Shown piece after piece: positions 21,989-34,971 of a DNA stretch of 64,000 nt. Below the pieces are notes generated by a model. That model saw only the letters and a program-made list of their open reading frames with translations, was not told where the DNA came from and did not search any database. Position numbers and translations under genes: made by a program. Numbering within the stretch: the first letter of the stretch is position 1; the number at the start of each line of letters is the position of its first letter. This DNA is from Brachionus plicatilis (taxonomy: Eukaryota; Rotifera; Eurotatoria; Ploima; Brachionidae), in NCBI GenBank assembly GCA_010279815.1, contig QEOQ01000014.1, positions 62,001 through 126,000 on the forward strand, given 5' to 3'.

Positions 21989-24900
21989 TTAAACAAATTC
22001 AATTGTATGGTATTGGTTCAGCGTTATTTTTTGATTTGATATTGTGACCACATTATCCTTAATTAAATGAAATAAGAAATTAATAAATTTATATTTAAAT
22101 AATGTTAACTTTATTTTCAATATTGCTTGAGTCAACGACATTTCCATCTAGATTTACACTGTTGAAATTTTGCCCAAAACCATAAAACTTGACTGTATTA
22201 TAAATTAATTTATCAACTCCTGAATAATTTTTCTGAACTGATATTTTCAAAGACTTAAAATAATCAAAAAAAAAAAAACTTTAAAATAGATTTATTTTTT
22301 GCTCGCAATATTACCCTCGCATCGAATTCATAATTTGCCAAATAATGATTAGAACTGGAAATTTCTGATTCACCATCATCCCAAAATAGAGTGCCTTTAG
22401 CTTTTTGGTTCTTATCTAAAGCAACAATTAAACCAAAAGAATTTTTTCTCCTTAAAAATTAAATTCTAAAACTTAATTTTTAGCAATTTTGCCTTAAAAC
22501 TACGCGCATTCTGTATTCAAACAAAGGCCAAGTTCTTGAGTAGGTACCACTATACCTCCTCTCAAGTGAATGTTTATGTATTCAATTGGAGCTGATAAAA
22601 TGTGAACTCCTTCTTGTAGTTCTTTTCCCTTTTTTAGGATAAAATTATTTTAAATAATTAAAAAAAAAAGTTTACATACTGTTCGCAGATCGTACCATGC
22701 AGCATTTCGCGGAAAATAAGCTCTTACTTCAGTTTTTCCCTAAAAAATAGATAAATTTTTAATTAAATAATTTCAATTCTAGTCAAATATACAGGTTGAA
22801 GAACAGGTGAAACCAAAATGTGTCCTAACAAGAACTGCTCATCAATTTCATAAGTATTGAAATCCTCAGGAAATCTAAAAAAATCCAATTATTGGTTATA
22901 GGTAAAATTTATAATTTTTACTCAAAAAATAGGGCTTTGATTGCAGTTCCTCCATTCTGGCTCACATGATGCATTAGGGTGTAGATGTACGGTAAAAGCT
23001 GGTAGCGAAGTTCAAGCGCTTTTCGTGTTGAATCTTCCAAAGTCTTGTTTTTGAAAGACGCCGGGTCTTTTGGAAGATTGCCATTTGCATTGTGATTTCC
23101 TGGAAAAAATTCAAAATAAAATGATAATTTACTGGATAACTCTACTTGAAAATGTATAAAAGGATCCTAATTGAAGCCATCTGGTGCACATTTCGGCATC
23201 TTGGACACTGATGAAAAATCCACAAATATCAGCTCCGATCTAAAATATATTTTATTTCTTAATTTAAAATTAAATTTAAAAGAAGTCCTATTAATTTTTA
23301 CCATTGGTATTCCAAACATGTTGTATTCGATAGCACCGATGATGGACATTTTCATGTGTTTCCAAGTCGCATCGTTATCTCCTAGCCTTAAAATAAAGTC
23401 TAAAATTTTATTATTGAAAATTGTTTGTTTACCAATGTGCTGAATATTTTCCAGTTCCAACAAAATTTGATCGTGTCAACACAAATGGTCTTTTGTTGAC
23501 TTTTACTTTTTTAAAAGCACTTAAAAAAAATTAGAATTAAAAAACAAAAAAAAATAATTTAAGTTACTCATAGGTGGCCAATGCTTGAGAATGACCATAG
23601 AGATTGTGGACGTCATAGTGGTAGTATTTATTTCCTTGGAAGGTATGTGTACCAATCATGCATAATGTCTTTTGGGAAAGACGTGTTTTGGGATTTAACT
23701 GACCATCGGAATCAAAAGAAAATGCACTCTCTATAAAAAAAAAAAATATCATTTTTTTTTTAAAATTTGCCTTAAGAATTACTTGTTCGATATGGTGGAT
23801 CGTCAAGTTTGTTAACTGGACATTTTAGAGAAAAAAATGGATATCTGTCTTGATCATCTTCAGGGTATAACCAATTCCAGGGTTTTAATTCATTGGTTTC
23901 AAACGACGATGGCTCGTTCATGTCTATCCAAATTCCATTCATATCACTACCATTGACAGGATTTGTGACAAATTCTTTGATTACTTCAAACCACCAATCA
24001 TGGGTATTAGCATTCATGTAGTCTGGATACATTAGTTTTCCGTTCGGCCAACACCAAGATATCATTTCGTTTGTTCCCAAATTGTCTTTGTCATACGGTT
24101 GTAGATTGTTGGGCCATTTTATATAAATATCTTTTTCCAAGCCTTTTACGTAGAGTGAGTTGTTTCTTTCCATCACTAAACCAGGATCCTTAAATTAAAT
24201 CACTTTATCAGCCAAAGAATCGATAGTTTTTATTTAGTAGGAATAGTTAATATTTTATAAATATTAAAGATTATTGACTCATTATATTTTCAAAAAAGAA
24301 ATCTAAAAAAACTTAAAAAAAAAATTAAAAAACATTTATTAAAAATAAAAGTTGAATTATTTTCAAAAATTTTATTGAAATTTTTCTCAAATAAAAATTC
24401 ACAATGCATCGATAAATTGAATTAATTTAATGGCTAATTAGAATTTAGAAAATTTTTATTTTTCTGCATAGATTTTGTTTTAACTAAAAAATTATCTAGA
24501 AAAAAATATTTAAATACTTCTATTCTCAAAGATAATTATTTATAGATACAAAAAGTTAAAAATTTAAATTCAATTTTTTGGAAAAAGACTCGTTTAGCTA
24601 ATTAGCTTGTTATCGATCAATTAGTGAACAAAAAAAAAATTTAGGAAATCGTTGAAAAATTGCCCTCATCCTAAATGATTAATTGGCATTCGTTGTAGAT
24701 TAAATTATTAAAAAAGTATATTTAGTAATTAGTAATGAGTTATATTAATTTTTATGACTTTATTTATTCTATTTAGTAAAAAATATGTTTTCCATAAGAA
24801 AATTGTAATCGATACAACACCATTTAAATAGAAAATCATCATTTTTCATTCATGTTTTTAAAGATAACAATTTTTGATCCTGATTTGATTTTATATCATT

Positions 24901-27039
24901 AAGATTAAAAAAATAAATTTAAACTCAATTTTTCATCTTTTTTTAATTTTTGTGAATTGAAAATAGAAAAATTTTCAAGTTTAATTTTTTTTAATTTTAA
25001 AGAGCTTTTGCTCGGTTTAGGTTCTTTGGATTAAATAAGCTTTTAAGTATTCTCACATAAACTTACGTAAAATATTGCTAATTTTTGTAAATTTGCATAA
25101 AATCTAAGTATTAAATCATCACTTTATTTTAAAATTTTCTATCTACTTAAACTTAAGTGTAAGCTCTGAATTATAAATTCGGTTTTGATTTAAAGCTGTG
25201 TTTTGTTTTTTAAGGATTCAATTTCGGAATTTATGTCTATTTTATTATATTTTAGCTAGAACTTATTTTTTTGTTCTGTAATTCTTTACAAAATATTAGA
25301 AAAGCTATCATTTCAATTTAAAAATAACATGATTTATGAAAAAAACTAATTTTTTTGGAAATTTTTGTTTTTAAAAAATAGGAACCTAAAAAATTTCCCA
25401 TTTTTTTTTAATGAAACAAAAATTTTAAAATGTTATAATTACCACAATAAGAACAAGTTTGGTACCATTTTTCTCTAAATCTTTTTGAAAGTCGCTTAGA
25501 CCAGAGAAGTTCAATTGATTTACTGTCAATATACGGTATCCAATCATGTACTCAATATCAATATATTGAACATCCTAACAATTAAAAATGAGTTATGTAA
25601 AAAAAAATTAATTTTAAATTTAAAAACTTGAGGTAATTGAATATTTCGGGTTCGTGAAACCACATCTTTGACATCATCCAAGTTATTGTAGCCCCAGCGA
25701 CATATTTGAAATCCAAAAGACCAATATCTTAAAGAGAAATGCACTAAATAAAAAATTCCTATCATTAGAAGATTTTTTACGGTGGAAATGCTGGACGACC
25801 GATTAACTTTAATTGAAAGATTTAAATAAAATAATTTATAAAAAGCTAAATGTTACTTTATGATAGGTCTTGAAAACATCCTCTGGAGTATCGTCAATCA
25901 CAAAATATAAATCAAAAATTCCACCAATAGTTCTCATGGTTAGGCTTGGTGTAGGGTTAAATAGATACTCTAAAATTTTTAAAATAAAAAAAAAACAAAT
26001 AATTTTCAAGGCGCTTATTAATTAAAAAATTTGATGAATTTAATTTAAAATAAAAAATTTCTTTTTCCTTCTTTTTTTTAATTTGAAAAATTTCTTTTTT
26101 AAATTTACCCATTGCATTGCTTGTGTAGAATAAAACCATGTGACTTTTGGTCGAATTTTCCAAAGCGTAATAAACTGGCTGAAATCCATAGTTGTTTCGG
26201 TTGTCACCCCATCCCGGTGCATTGTCTCTGGCAAACATTCCCCACGATCTAAAGTCTAAGTCATGAGCCAACTTTTCATGATTATTTTCACCAAAGCCAA
26301 ATATGTGCTTGGATGGTAGCTTTGTTGAAATCTGCAGAAATTGATTATTGAACACAAAAGCACCCATACTGGTATCAAAAATAGCCTCGGCTGTAGACCT
26401 ACGTAAAATTTTAAAAGTAAACAAATTTGTATTTGGATCTACCGTATGCTCAAATTTTGCTTTGCTTTTAGCTTTGTCATCAATCAAAGGAATTTGGTTT
26501 AGTTTGTAGGGAATTTCGTAGCGGGTATCATCATCTGCATCAACTATTTTAACATGAACAACATTGTCAGCTAAATATTCAACAGTTAATTTCAAATTTT
26601 TAATCTCTTCTAAATAGGGTGATTTGACTAAAGGTGATTTTTTGAGCATAACAGTTTCTTTATTAATTTCTTGATTAATGGAGACAAATTGATAGCCTAA
26701 TTTGGTCCGATTGAAAAAACAATCTGGAACTCTTTGATACCCAATTGGAGAGTAAATGCAACCACGGACCTCTTCACATTGGTACTTGGTCAATTTTTCG
26801 AATTTGCTCTCGGCCTCCAAAAAACAATCGATTCTCGTCTTGTCATCATCGGATAAAGCGCTTGGATCATATGGTTTTTTTGTTGGCACTGAATTTGTTG
26901 TCGTAGTGGGCACAGTAGTCGTGGGAATATCACATTGAGGACTCTCACGAGTCAGCACTACGCTCACAACTGGCACAACAATTGCAATAACAGCAACCGT
27001 AGCAATTCCACAAAGTATTAATAATGTTTTTTTTTCCAT
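21989..27039 (-). CDS. GH31 alpha-glucosidase (maltase-glucoamylase/sucrase-isomaltase-like), type II membrane protein
   Basis: Starts at ATG 27039. A short cytosolic MEKK is followed by one hydrophobic segment (~residues 5-29), a Thr/Pro stalk ([14 protein letters not shown]) and a trefoil (P-type) Cys-rich module (CFLEAESKF...CIYSPIG...CFF). The N-terminal GH31 beta domain contains [11 protein letters not shown]. Downstream exons add the catalytic barrel: [15 protein letters not shown], the nucleophile exon [32 protein letters not shown], the acid/base LGDNDATW and IGADICGFF, then the C-terminal beta domains to TAA 21989. About a dozen exons, all with recognisable GH31 content and no stop. 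The enzyme hydrolyses terminal alpha-1,4 (possibly 1,6) glucosides of dietary maltose/starch at the cell surface, or a glycogen-related substrate. Only one GH31 unit is present; vertebrate enzymes have two. Confidence 0.93.
24192..25440 (-). other. Unusually long intron (~1.25 kb) of the GH31 gene
   Basis: Lies between the exon ending ...[13 protein letters not shown] and the exon beginning [10 protein letters not shown]. Other introns in this gene are roughly 40-100 nt. I see no ORF, RNA gene or clear TIR in it; A/T-rich throughout. Confidence 0.7.
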
Positions 27040-29925
27040 GTTGTTTAGATTAAAACGTTTTCAAATATTTATATATACCTAAATTATAAAATTTTATTTT
27101 CTTTTAGATATTTTTGAGTCATAAAAATAAAATTATTCTCTAATTATTTTGAAATTTAAAATCAATTGGAATTATTATCTTTAAATAGATAAATAAAGTT
27201 TAAAATTTATGGGTTGACAAAAAAAATTAATAAAATGGAGTGATGACTGATTTTTAAAAAGCTAGATACTTTTTGGTTTAAATTTCCTTTTGAATGGTAT
27301 TATGTGAGCAAATATTTGGCTAAAGATCTTTTTTTTGAAAATATTATAAAAAGAAGTTTGAGTAAAGTTTTGAAATGTCACAAAAATACAAGGTGTGCTA
27401 AATTTTTGATCAATCAAATACTGTATACCAATGTGTGGTGAGATAAATTTTTCAAATTAATTTTACTTATTAATCTTGTTTAGAAAAAGGTTAAATTTTA
27501 TTGCTTTCCAAAATGTAAAAAAAAAGAATTTTTTTTTAGCTTTTTTCATTTTATCTCTGAATTTAATAAAAAAGTGTAAATATCGCACTGCAATAAACTA
27601 TGATAATAAATTTTAATCTTGAACATTTATAAAGGCATAAAACATTATTTCTTATTTCTTGAGAATAGTTTATATAAATTAAAAACTATATCTATTTTTA
27701 TGAACTAAAAAAATATTAACCTTTTTATTATTTTAAAAACATATACAAAAATTAAAAATAAAGAAAATTTATTTGAATATTTTATTTATTTGGTGTTGAA
27801 TTTTATTTGACCAGCAGGAATAGATTAAAACAATTTTTTTTGTCAGACTTTCTAAGTTTTTATTTAATAAATTGAGGGGAGTCTTACCAAGCTGTCCCTT
27901 CTTTTCTCAAATTATCTGGCAGATTGTGTGATAAACTAGATGAAAATAATCTCAGACGATTCTAAAATCATTTTAGTTGTCAATTGTGCTTCAGTATACG
28001 TTCAAAACGACATAAATTTGAGACCAAAATCAATGAAAATTTGATCTAAAGTTTAATTTCATTGTGGTTATTTTAATTGTTTGAATAATGATTTGGTAAA
28101 GAGGAATAAACTTAAAGGCTTAATTCTTAATTTGATAAAGAGAATTGAAAGTCCATTAGACTGGTCCATTTGGCGGTGAAAATTTATAACTGATGAACTG
28201 AACACTTGACTAGACACGGACTTCAGCAGTTGCTGCTTTTAGAGTTGGTGCACTTAATTTGTTTCCTAAAATTTTCAAACACCTGCCATGGATATCTCTG
28301 GTAATTTGGTTAAGTCATCCACAAAGTCATATAGAATATATTTTCTTTTTAATTTTTTTTCTTCAAATTAAAAATCTTGTTTAAAAATAAAATAAGTTCT
28401 TGAAATTAATAAACATATTCTTAGATTGGTCCAAAAAATTTTGAATTTTTTTCAATTTATTAAAAATAAATTTTGTAAATGCAATATTGCGCCACAAATA
28501 ATGCATCTATTCTAAATATTTAAGAAAAGTGTATTTTCAGAGAGTTGACATCACTTCAATTGTTTATCAGAGTTTAAACAATTGAAGAATTATTATTGGA
28601 CTTATCGAACTAATTATTAAAAACAAGAAAAAAATTAAATTTTTTATTTTCTTTTATTATTCTTTCATACTCAAACTCAAAAAATCCTCATTAGTTTTAA
28701 GTTTTCTCGTCATTACCCCAAAATTTGGTAAATATTAAATATTTTGCGTTTGGCAAACCTTTTTTTGGTCGATTTCTCTGAGCTTAGGCATAGATTAAAA
28801 AAATTCGTCTTTCGATAATTCAGTTTTTAAAAAAATTAAATCTAAATTTTTAAATGAATCTTTTAAAACAATCTTGAAATTTGTTTTTGAATTTTTGAAA
28901 AACGCATTAAATATTAGGATCTTATTATTTTGGCCTGAAAAATAAAAGAATTATACAATTTAAATATTGATAAATAAAAAAAACCGAAAGAATTCATTCA
29001 ATTAAAAAAAAGTTGCCAAATGTTAAGTGATCAATTTGGTTATCAATTTTTATTTAAAATATAGTTTGAAAAATATCCAGGCTGGTTTGAATGGAAATTT
29101 TGATTTTTTCTTTAAAAGTAAAAATAGAAGAGCAAATGTCCTAAAAATAAATGAAAAAAAAGAAAATAATAAGATATAATTTAATCTAAGATGATTATCT
29201 TTTCACAGATCAAGCATCATGAAAACGATGACAAAAATATGAACATTTGATTATGGTCTCAATTTTGTTAGCAAATTTTTTATAAAATATCCCATCAATG
29301 TTAGCTCCTACAGCTAATTAGTAAATGTTTTTTTTATAATCAAATAACCATTTAAAAATTTTAAAGTTAATGGTTATAAATCAAAATATTTTTAAATTAA
29401 AGTATTTTATTTCAAACTAAATTTAAAATTTCATTTTTGCTAAATACTGAATAAATAAAATTTGATTATAAATTAAAAAAAATTGTTAACTAAAAGAAGT
29501 TAAGCAAATCAGTCAAATTATTTTCTTGTGTCACTTAGAATAAACTTTTCTTTCATCCATAAATTGATAGATATTTTTAGTTAAAATTTTTTTTGACTGA
29601 GTTGGATTTTAAAAGCATTTATTTCATTAAATTTCTTAAAAAAAGACTTTGACTTTTCAGTATGTTCTTGTAAAAACTTAATGATGCATAAAAATATTAA
29701 ATTCTTAAGACTATTTTTGAATAAAATAATTAAAAAATGTCTTTTAATCTAAATTTATGGAAAATAATAATTCTAATGGTACTATCAATGGTGTTTTTTT
29801 TGGCAATTAATTTTAAATTTTCATCAAACAAATCGGTTGGAATCGAGTTCAAGCAGTCAAATCAAAGTCTTTTGCTTTCATATCTGTCAATAAATTTAAC
29901 ATTTTTGGATTTTTAAGCAATCGAT
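27040..29925. other. Intergenic, no gene seen
   Basis: 2.9 kb, A/T-rich with homopolymer runs. The short slightly G/C-richer stretch at 28140-28330 has a minus-strand frame beginning YDFVDDLTKLPEISMAG that is soon broken; possibly a decayed gene piece, not assignable. Confidence 0.5.
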
Positions 29926-29985
29926 TCAGACAGTACGAATACATGAATTATCACCTTAAATCAATCATGTTATTGGTGTCATCAT
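29926..29985 (-). ncRNA. C/D-box snoRNA candidate, copy 2 (3' of RPL23A)
   Basis: On the minus strand: C box ATGATGA (29979-29985), an internal C'-like GTGATAA, the guide-like block ATGTATTCGTACTGT, then D box CTGA (29926-29929), 60 nt overall. The C' to D portion matches the intronic copy almost base for base. It sits about 140 nt beyond the RPL23A stop codon, in the 3' UTR or a spliced 3' region. See the companion copy for the argument. Confidence 0.6.
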
Positions 29986-30123
29986 AATCTCAAGGAATAA
30001 TAAAAAAAAATTTTTTCGATCATTTGGAGTAAATTTTTTATTGAAATTTTTTTTTTAATAAATAAATTTACCGCAAATAATTGTAATTATTTAACAGATA
30101 TTTATCTAAAAAATAAATAAGAA

Positions 30124-30798
30124 TTAGTTATAAAAATTTATGAAAATGTTAAATTCTTTTACTTTGTTAGCAATATCCATGGCATCAAAGTCCGGAGTCA
30201 ATTTGATGTAAGCCTTTTTCTCTCCATCTGGTCTTACCAAAGTGTTAATTTTGGCAACATCGGCATCGTACAATTTTTTAAAGGCGCCTTTAATTTGTGG
30301 CTTGTTGGCTCTGATGTCTGTAACAAATACCAAAGTGTTATGGTCTTCAATTTTCTTCATGGCAGACTCAGTTGTTAATGGATACTTAATTATGGCAAAT
30401 TGATCCAATCTAAAATTATTAACAATCAAAATTTTTCCAAATTTACAAATAAAAAATTTATATTCAGACAGTACGAATACATAATTATCATTCTAATCAT
30501 TATGTAATTAAATGTCATCATTTTTAATCAAAATCTACAAACTTGTTTCTTCTTGGAACACTTTTGCGCTGGTATCTTGGTTTTCTTGGCAAAGACAAAG
30601 TGACTGGACGTCGGAATCGCACAATAGTTCTGATCTTTCGACTTCTTTTCAAATGAGCTCCCTTTTGAACGTGTTTTTTGGCTTTTTATTTACAGATCAT
30701 TAGGTTGTGACTTGCTTTAAATGTTTGGATAAAAAAGTACCTTTGGCAGCTGCTTTGGCAACTGGGGCGGCGGATTTGGTTGTCTTTTTTGGTGCCAT
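30124..30798 (-). CDS. RPL23A: 60S ribosomal protein L23a (uL23)
   Basis: Exons 30741-30798, 30543-30681 and 30124-30409 join in frame to 160 residues. The Lys/Ala-rich N-terminal extension [19 protein letters not shown] is followed by the eukaryotic [20 protein letters not shown] and [20 protein letters not shown] segments. The uL23 core follows: [18 protein letters not shown] and [19 protein letters not shown] (here [17 protein letters not shown]). uL23 binds 23S/28S rRNA at the polypeptide exit tunnel and docks SRP and nascent-chain factors. The C-terminus after DIANKVKEF is a few residues longer than the vertebrate IGII ending. Intron 2 (30410-30542) is longer than its neighbours and carries a snoRNA candidate, matching the snoRNA-host role of RPL23A in mammals (SNORD42/SNORD4). 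Confidence 0.95.
30464..30521 (-). ncRNA. C/D-box snoRNA candidate, copy 1 (RPL23A intron 2)
   Basis: On the minus strand inside RPL23A intron 2: perfect C box ATGATGA (30515-30521), C'-like ATGATAA, guide-like ATGTATTCGTACTGT, and perfect D box CTGA (30464-30467), 58 nt overall. The D box is about 55 nt before the 3' splice site and the C box about 20 nt after the donor, a typical intronic C/D layout. The block from C' to D is conserved in a second copy 540 bp away while the segment between C and C' differs, as expected if the D-box guide is the selected part. The rRNA target (pairing to acagtacgaatacat) was not identified. Confidence 0.7.
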
Positions 30799-32861
30799 TT
30801 CTATTTATTAACTATCTTTTATCAGATAATCTAAACAGGAAAAGGTGTCTTTATTAGAATGGCCTAAATTGACATCGGCTATTTGCATGAGAGAAAAAAA
30901 CACCGTGTTGAATTAGAAAAAAAGAAAATTTTTTTAAAAAAAGTTTCAACAGCGTGATTGCAAATCTTCAAAGCATTCATTCGTTTGCATGCATTCACAT
31001 TTATTATTATAATTAAGTTATTTTTGCACGCAGTAGAGCTTAATACGAACAATGCTTTTTAGTTTAGTCAAGGTAGTTGGCAGAATTTTTGCATTCAATT
31101 TTTGTTTAAAATTTTTTTTTGTGGGACTAGCGAAAGCAAATTTTGAATTTTTTTGTGAAACTGATTTTAGAGCTGAGTTTTTTGTTTAATCTTCAAATCA
31201 AATTTAACATTTTGATCGAAAATTAAATACATTAATTAGTTAAGTTTTTTGCTATGTAGTTTTATGCCATTTTACGAAAAATTATTTGACTTAATGTAAA
31301 TTTGGAACAAAAAATAAATGAATAATTTTGTAACTTTTGGTAACTTAAATTACGATCACTTTTAGCTCCTATTTTCTTTTTTTTTTTAATTTTTTAATTT
31401 AAAAAAAATTTGCCAATTTTTATTAAAGAGAATTCTAAAGAAGACAAAATTCTAAATCTGAATCTTTAAAATAATTTTTATCTTAAAATTTGAAACAAAT
31501 AATTGATCTCAAAACAAAAATTTTTGTCAATAAATCTACAATTACAGTTCATTTTGGTCAATTCCCCTTGGAATAATTCAATTTTTTGACTATTAGACAC
31601 AACAAGTCTAGGAATGTTTAGTATTTATTTTTTTTAATTTTCAAAATTATTATATTAATTAAGTTTCAAAATTTTGTATAATTGTTTTGATCTGAATTTT
31701 CAAATTTGCATTAAAATTTGTATTGATATAAACCATTTATTCAAATTAATAACGCAATTTTACAGTAACAGTCTAATAAATTTTTTTTGAAAAATAATTT
31801 TTATCATAATTATCGAAAACAAAAATTGATTTTAAAAAATAGCACTAATTTTTGAAAATATAAAATTAAATATTTTATCGTTTTATGAATATTTATAAAA
31901 ATTCTAAAAATTTCAAATTAATTTTAAAAGTAGCATTTTTTGTGCCTAGAGGAATTATTTTGTAAAAAAATTTTTGATTGCTCTTTGAATATTTTTTTAA
32001 GATTGAATTTTTTTGCAAAGCTTGTTAAATGTTTTCTTATTTAAATTAAAACCCATTTAAAAAAATTAGCTTTAGAATCATTATATATAAAAATATCAAG
32101 CATTGTTTTAAAAATAAACACTTAAAGTAAAAATTTTGCGCATTATTAAATTTCAATAAAGTAAATTATTGGTTTTATGTACTTTTATTTAAAATTGTTG
32201 GTAGACAGACAAAAATTTCACAAATTTTACCGTATATTCACTGTTCACTATTTAAAATCATAAATAATAATGAAGCTTTCTTTTTCAATATAATCATATT
32301 ATTTCAAATTCGATGAATCCTTATACACTTTTTATTAACTCTAATCTATAATTTTCATGATTTTTAAAATTAAAAATTTCATAAATTCAATTTAATTATA
32401 ATAATGATAATAAAAAAGTTACGGCAAGTAAGCTTGCGGAAGCGGCTAACAAGGCGATCGCCTGTGGTAGCTCATTGTGCTATACAAGGAAAATTACAGA
32501 AATAGAAGAATTAAGTTTTTAGAGTCAATAGATATTATTTACATTTTAATATTTTAAGTTGAAATATAATAGATTTTGCCAATATTTCCGATCTTTAAAA
32601 ATTAAAAAAAATCTAAAATGTCTAATTCACAGAATATAAATTATTTCCCGGCTTTTGATAAAAGTTATTTATTTTTTGTTGAAAGAAAATTTTTGCTTGT
32701 TCTGAAATTTTTATTTAGGATGTTCGTGAGTTAAAAGAAAAGGGAATTTTTGAATTTTTGCTATTATCTTTTTCCTGTCTTCCAGAAATTCAGAATAAAT
32801 GAAAAAATTTTTAGTTAAATCGGATAAGAAATTTAAAAGTTAGCGAATTTTCAATTTAAAG
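30799..32861. other. Intergenic; RPL23A 5' side and A/T-rich spacer
   Basis: Holds the RPL23A promoter region but no distinct motif that I can name. The patch at about 32417-32490 (acggcaagtaagcttgcggaagcgg ... gcgatcgc region) is markedly G/C-richer than its surroundings and unexplained. No ORF of substance. Confidence 0.5.
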
Positions 32862-33630
32862 TACCGTATCCCCTTGTTTAGCGACGCATGCTTTAATACC
32901 TAGAGACTCGGGGTTTTAAACTTAAAAAAAATTTAATATAAAAAATATTGACTGAGTTTATTTTCGATTTATTCGTAGAACCTTTCTTTCTTCCTAGTGG
33001 CTTTCTAACTGAACCATTCTTGTTGTAAACAACTGGCGCACTAACACTTGTTGAAGTATTTTGTATATTTTGTTGTATTGGTATATCTTGCAATGGCAAA
33101 CGTTGAACGGTGTGACCCTGCTGTGTACCGACAACAATGGGAATATTATTATTCTGACTATATATTGGTGGATCGTTTCGAACCATCATTTTATCTAATG
33201 TGATTTGTGCTGATGATATACACTGGGAAATATTTGGTGTAAAATATACAAAATACTTTTTCTTTTTTGTCTTAAATTTTTAAATTTAAATGCCGGGTCA
33301 ATAATTAAAATTAATCTTTTTTATTATATTTAATATTTTTTTTTACCATAACTCTAACGTCACATCTATAAAATAAACTCAATCAATATTTTTTATATTA
33401 AATTTTTTTTAAGTTTAAAACCCCGAGTCTCTAATAAAGACTTTTTTTGAAGCTCTGCTTTTCTATTTGAATTTCTATTATAAACGCTACGTTTTTAATA
33501 TGTATCGACTATGTGACCCATAGGACTTTTAAAATAAAAAATTTAACATTGTGAGATCTATGTTAGACCATGCCCCAATTATCCTACTCATGGTATTAAA
33601 GCATGCGTCGCTAAACAAGGGGATACGGTA
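32862..33630. mobile_element. Non-autonomous TIR DNA transposon (769 bp)
   Basis: Perfect 39-bp terminal inverted repeats: 32862-32900 (taccgtatccccttgtttag...) and 33592-33630. A second inverted pair of about 58 bp lies just inside on the left (32902-32960) and 160 bp in from the right TIR (33374-33432). The terminal TA could be the target duplication (Tc1/mariner-like) or part of the TIR. No transposase is present; the interior contains an exon-like fragment on the minus strand. Superfamily not assigned. Confidence 0.85.
32893..33232 (-). pseudogene. Exon-like AT-hook fragment inside the TIR element
   Basis: The open frame can be extended upstream of its first ATG (33189) to a possible acceptor tttcccag near 33225 (reading CISSAQITLDKMMVRNDPP...). 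It is Gln/Asn/Pro-rich and has a short AT-hook-like motif KPLGRKKGSTNK near its end before running into the element's subterminal repeat. It resembles an internal exon of a DNA-binding protein, captured by, or left over from the autonomous parent of, the element. No complete gene. Confidence 0.45.
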
Positions 33631-34971
33631 TTTATTTTTCTAATCATTTTTGAAAGCTAATTTTTGTAAAATGAATTTTAATTTAGATAAAAAATTATTA
33701 AAGTAAAATAAATCAACATTTATGTTTGATGTAATTTTTCGATTAAAATTTTAAAATTTTTTAACAAAAAAAAATTTAAATTGCAGAATTGTGCATATTT
33801 ATAAATAAAATATATTAAAATTCTAAATGAAGTTTAAAATCGTTATTCTAATTTATTATAATAGAAAAAAACAAGTGCTTTAGTGATGATTAATTTAAAG
33901 TTTGCCTACTGTTAAAATTTTGACTAATTTTTACTTTATAAGAGTGTTTTTAATTTTTTGCTACCTAAAAAAAGCTTTTTAGAAAATTTACTTTTCAGAT
34001 GCTAAACATAAAAGAAAATAATACTAATGATTTTATTTTGTTTTATTGACATAAAATTATTAAAATTTTCAAGAAAATGGTTTTTAAATGCCAAATTAAT
34101 ATGATATCATTAATATTGACTAAGGACAACGAGTAATAATAATATTTGAAAGCGATGCGATCAATAAGTGGATTAAAGAACTGGATTCTTTTGTTGCAAA
34201 GAATCGATGAAAGTGGTTGGCTTATTTTTTTGTTTAAATAAGTTTTAATAATAAAAATTAATCTATTTAATTGTCTTTTTTGATATTTTAAGATTAAAAA
34301 AATAAAAATTAATCAAGTATAATTTATTTAGGTAGTAGAAAATTTATTTTTGTATAAATTTAAATAAACACCTTCAGTGAATCATTTGTATTAATACTGT
34401 AAATCCATGCAAACTAGTCCATAGGGTCTGATCTAAAATGAGGTGAGCAATAAATGAAAATAATATTTTCTATGTTTTTTTAATTTATAAAATTTATTAG
34501 AAACCCTGGTTAATATTAAACAAAATATAAAAAAAAATTGAATTAAAACTTATAAAGAAATTTTTGCAATGATTTAAAATACGAAAAAAAATTACATAGT
34601 ATTGGCTCATGAGTATATTTTCAATTTTTTTGGAAAAAAAAAATCACACTGGTGTTATAGTGGAAATTAAATTTGATAATTATATGGTAAGTTGTTAATT
34701 TTCTGTATAAGCCAAAAGGTTAGAGTAAAAATGAAAAAGAACAAAATTAGGGTTATTGCTTAGTCTTAGGTGTTGATCTTATGGCTATTTAAACACCAAT
34801 ACCCCGAAGTAATTTGCAATGATTTACGATACGTTATAATTTTATTTTTATTTAGAAAAATAATAAAAAATATAATTAAAATTGAAATTGTTTTAATTTT
34901 TAAAATCAATTTGGTGCATAAAATTTCGAATTTAAAAATTAAGTTTATTTAAAGCTAATATAAATTTTTGA
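33631..34971. other. Intergenic, no gene seen
   Basis: A/T-rich spacer. The word tttgcaatgattta recurs at about 34564 and 34806 in slightly different context. A minus-free, plus-strand 20-codon frame near 34147-34209 (SDAINKWIKELDSFVAKNR) is too short to call. Confidence 0.45.

Noticed and set aside
28140..28330. Minus-strand reading YDFVDDLTKLPEISMAG
   Set aside because: Breaks after 17 codons, and no family recognised; could be a decayed fragment but unsupported.
34147..34209. Plus-strand SDAINKWIKELDSFVAKNR
   Set aside because: Only about 20 coding-looking codons with no flanking support.
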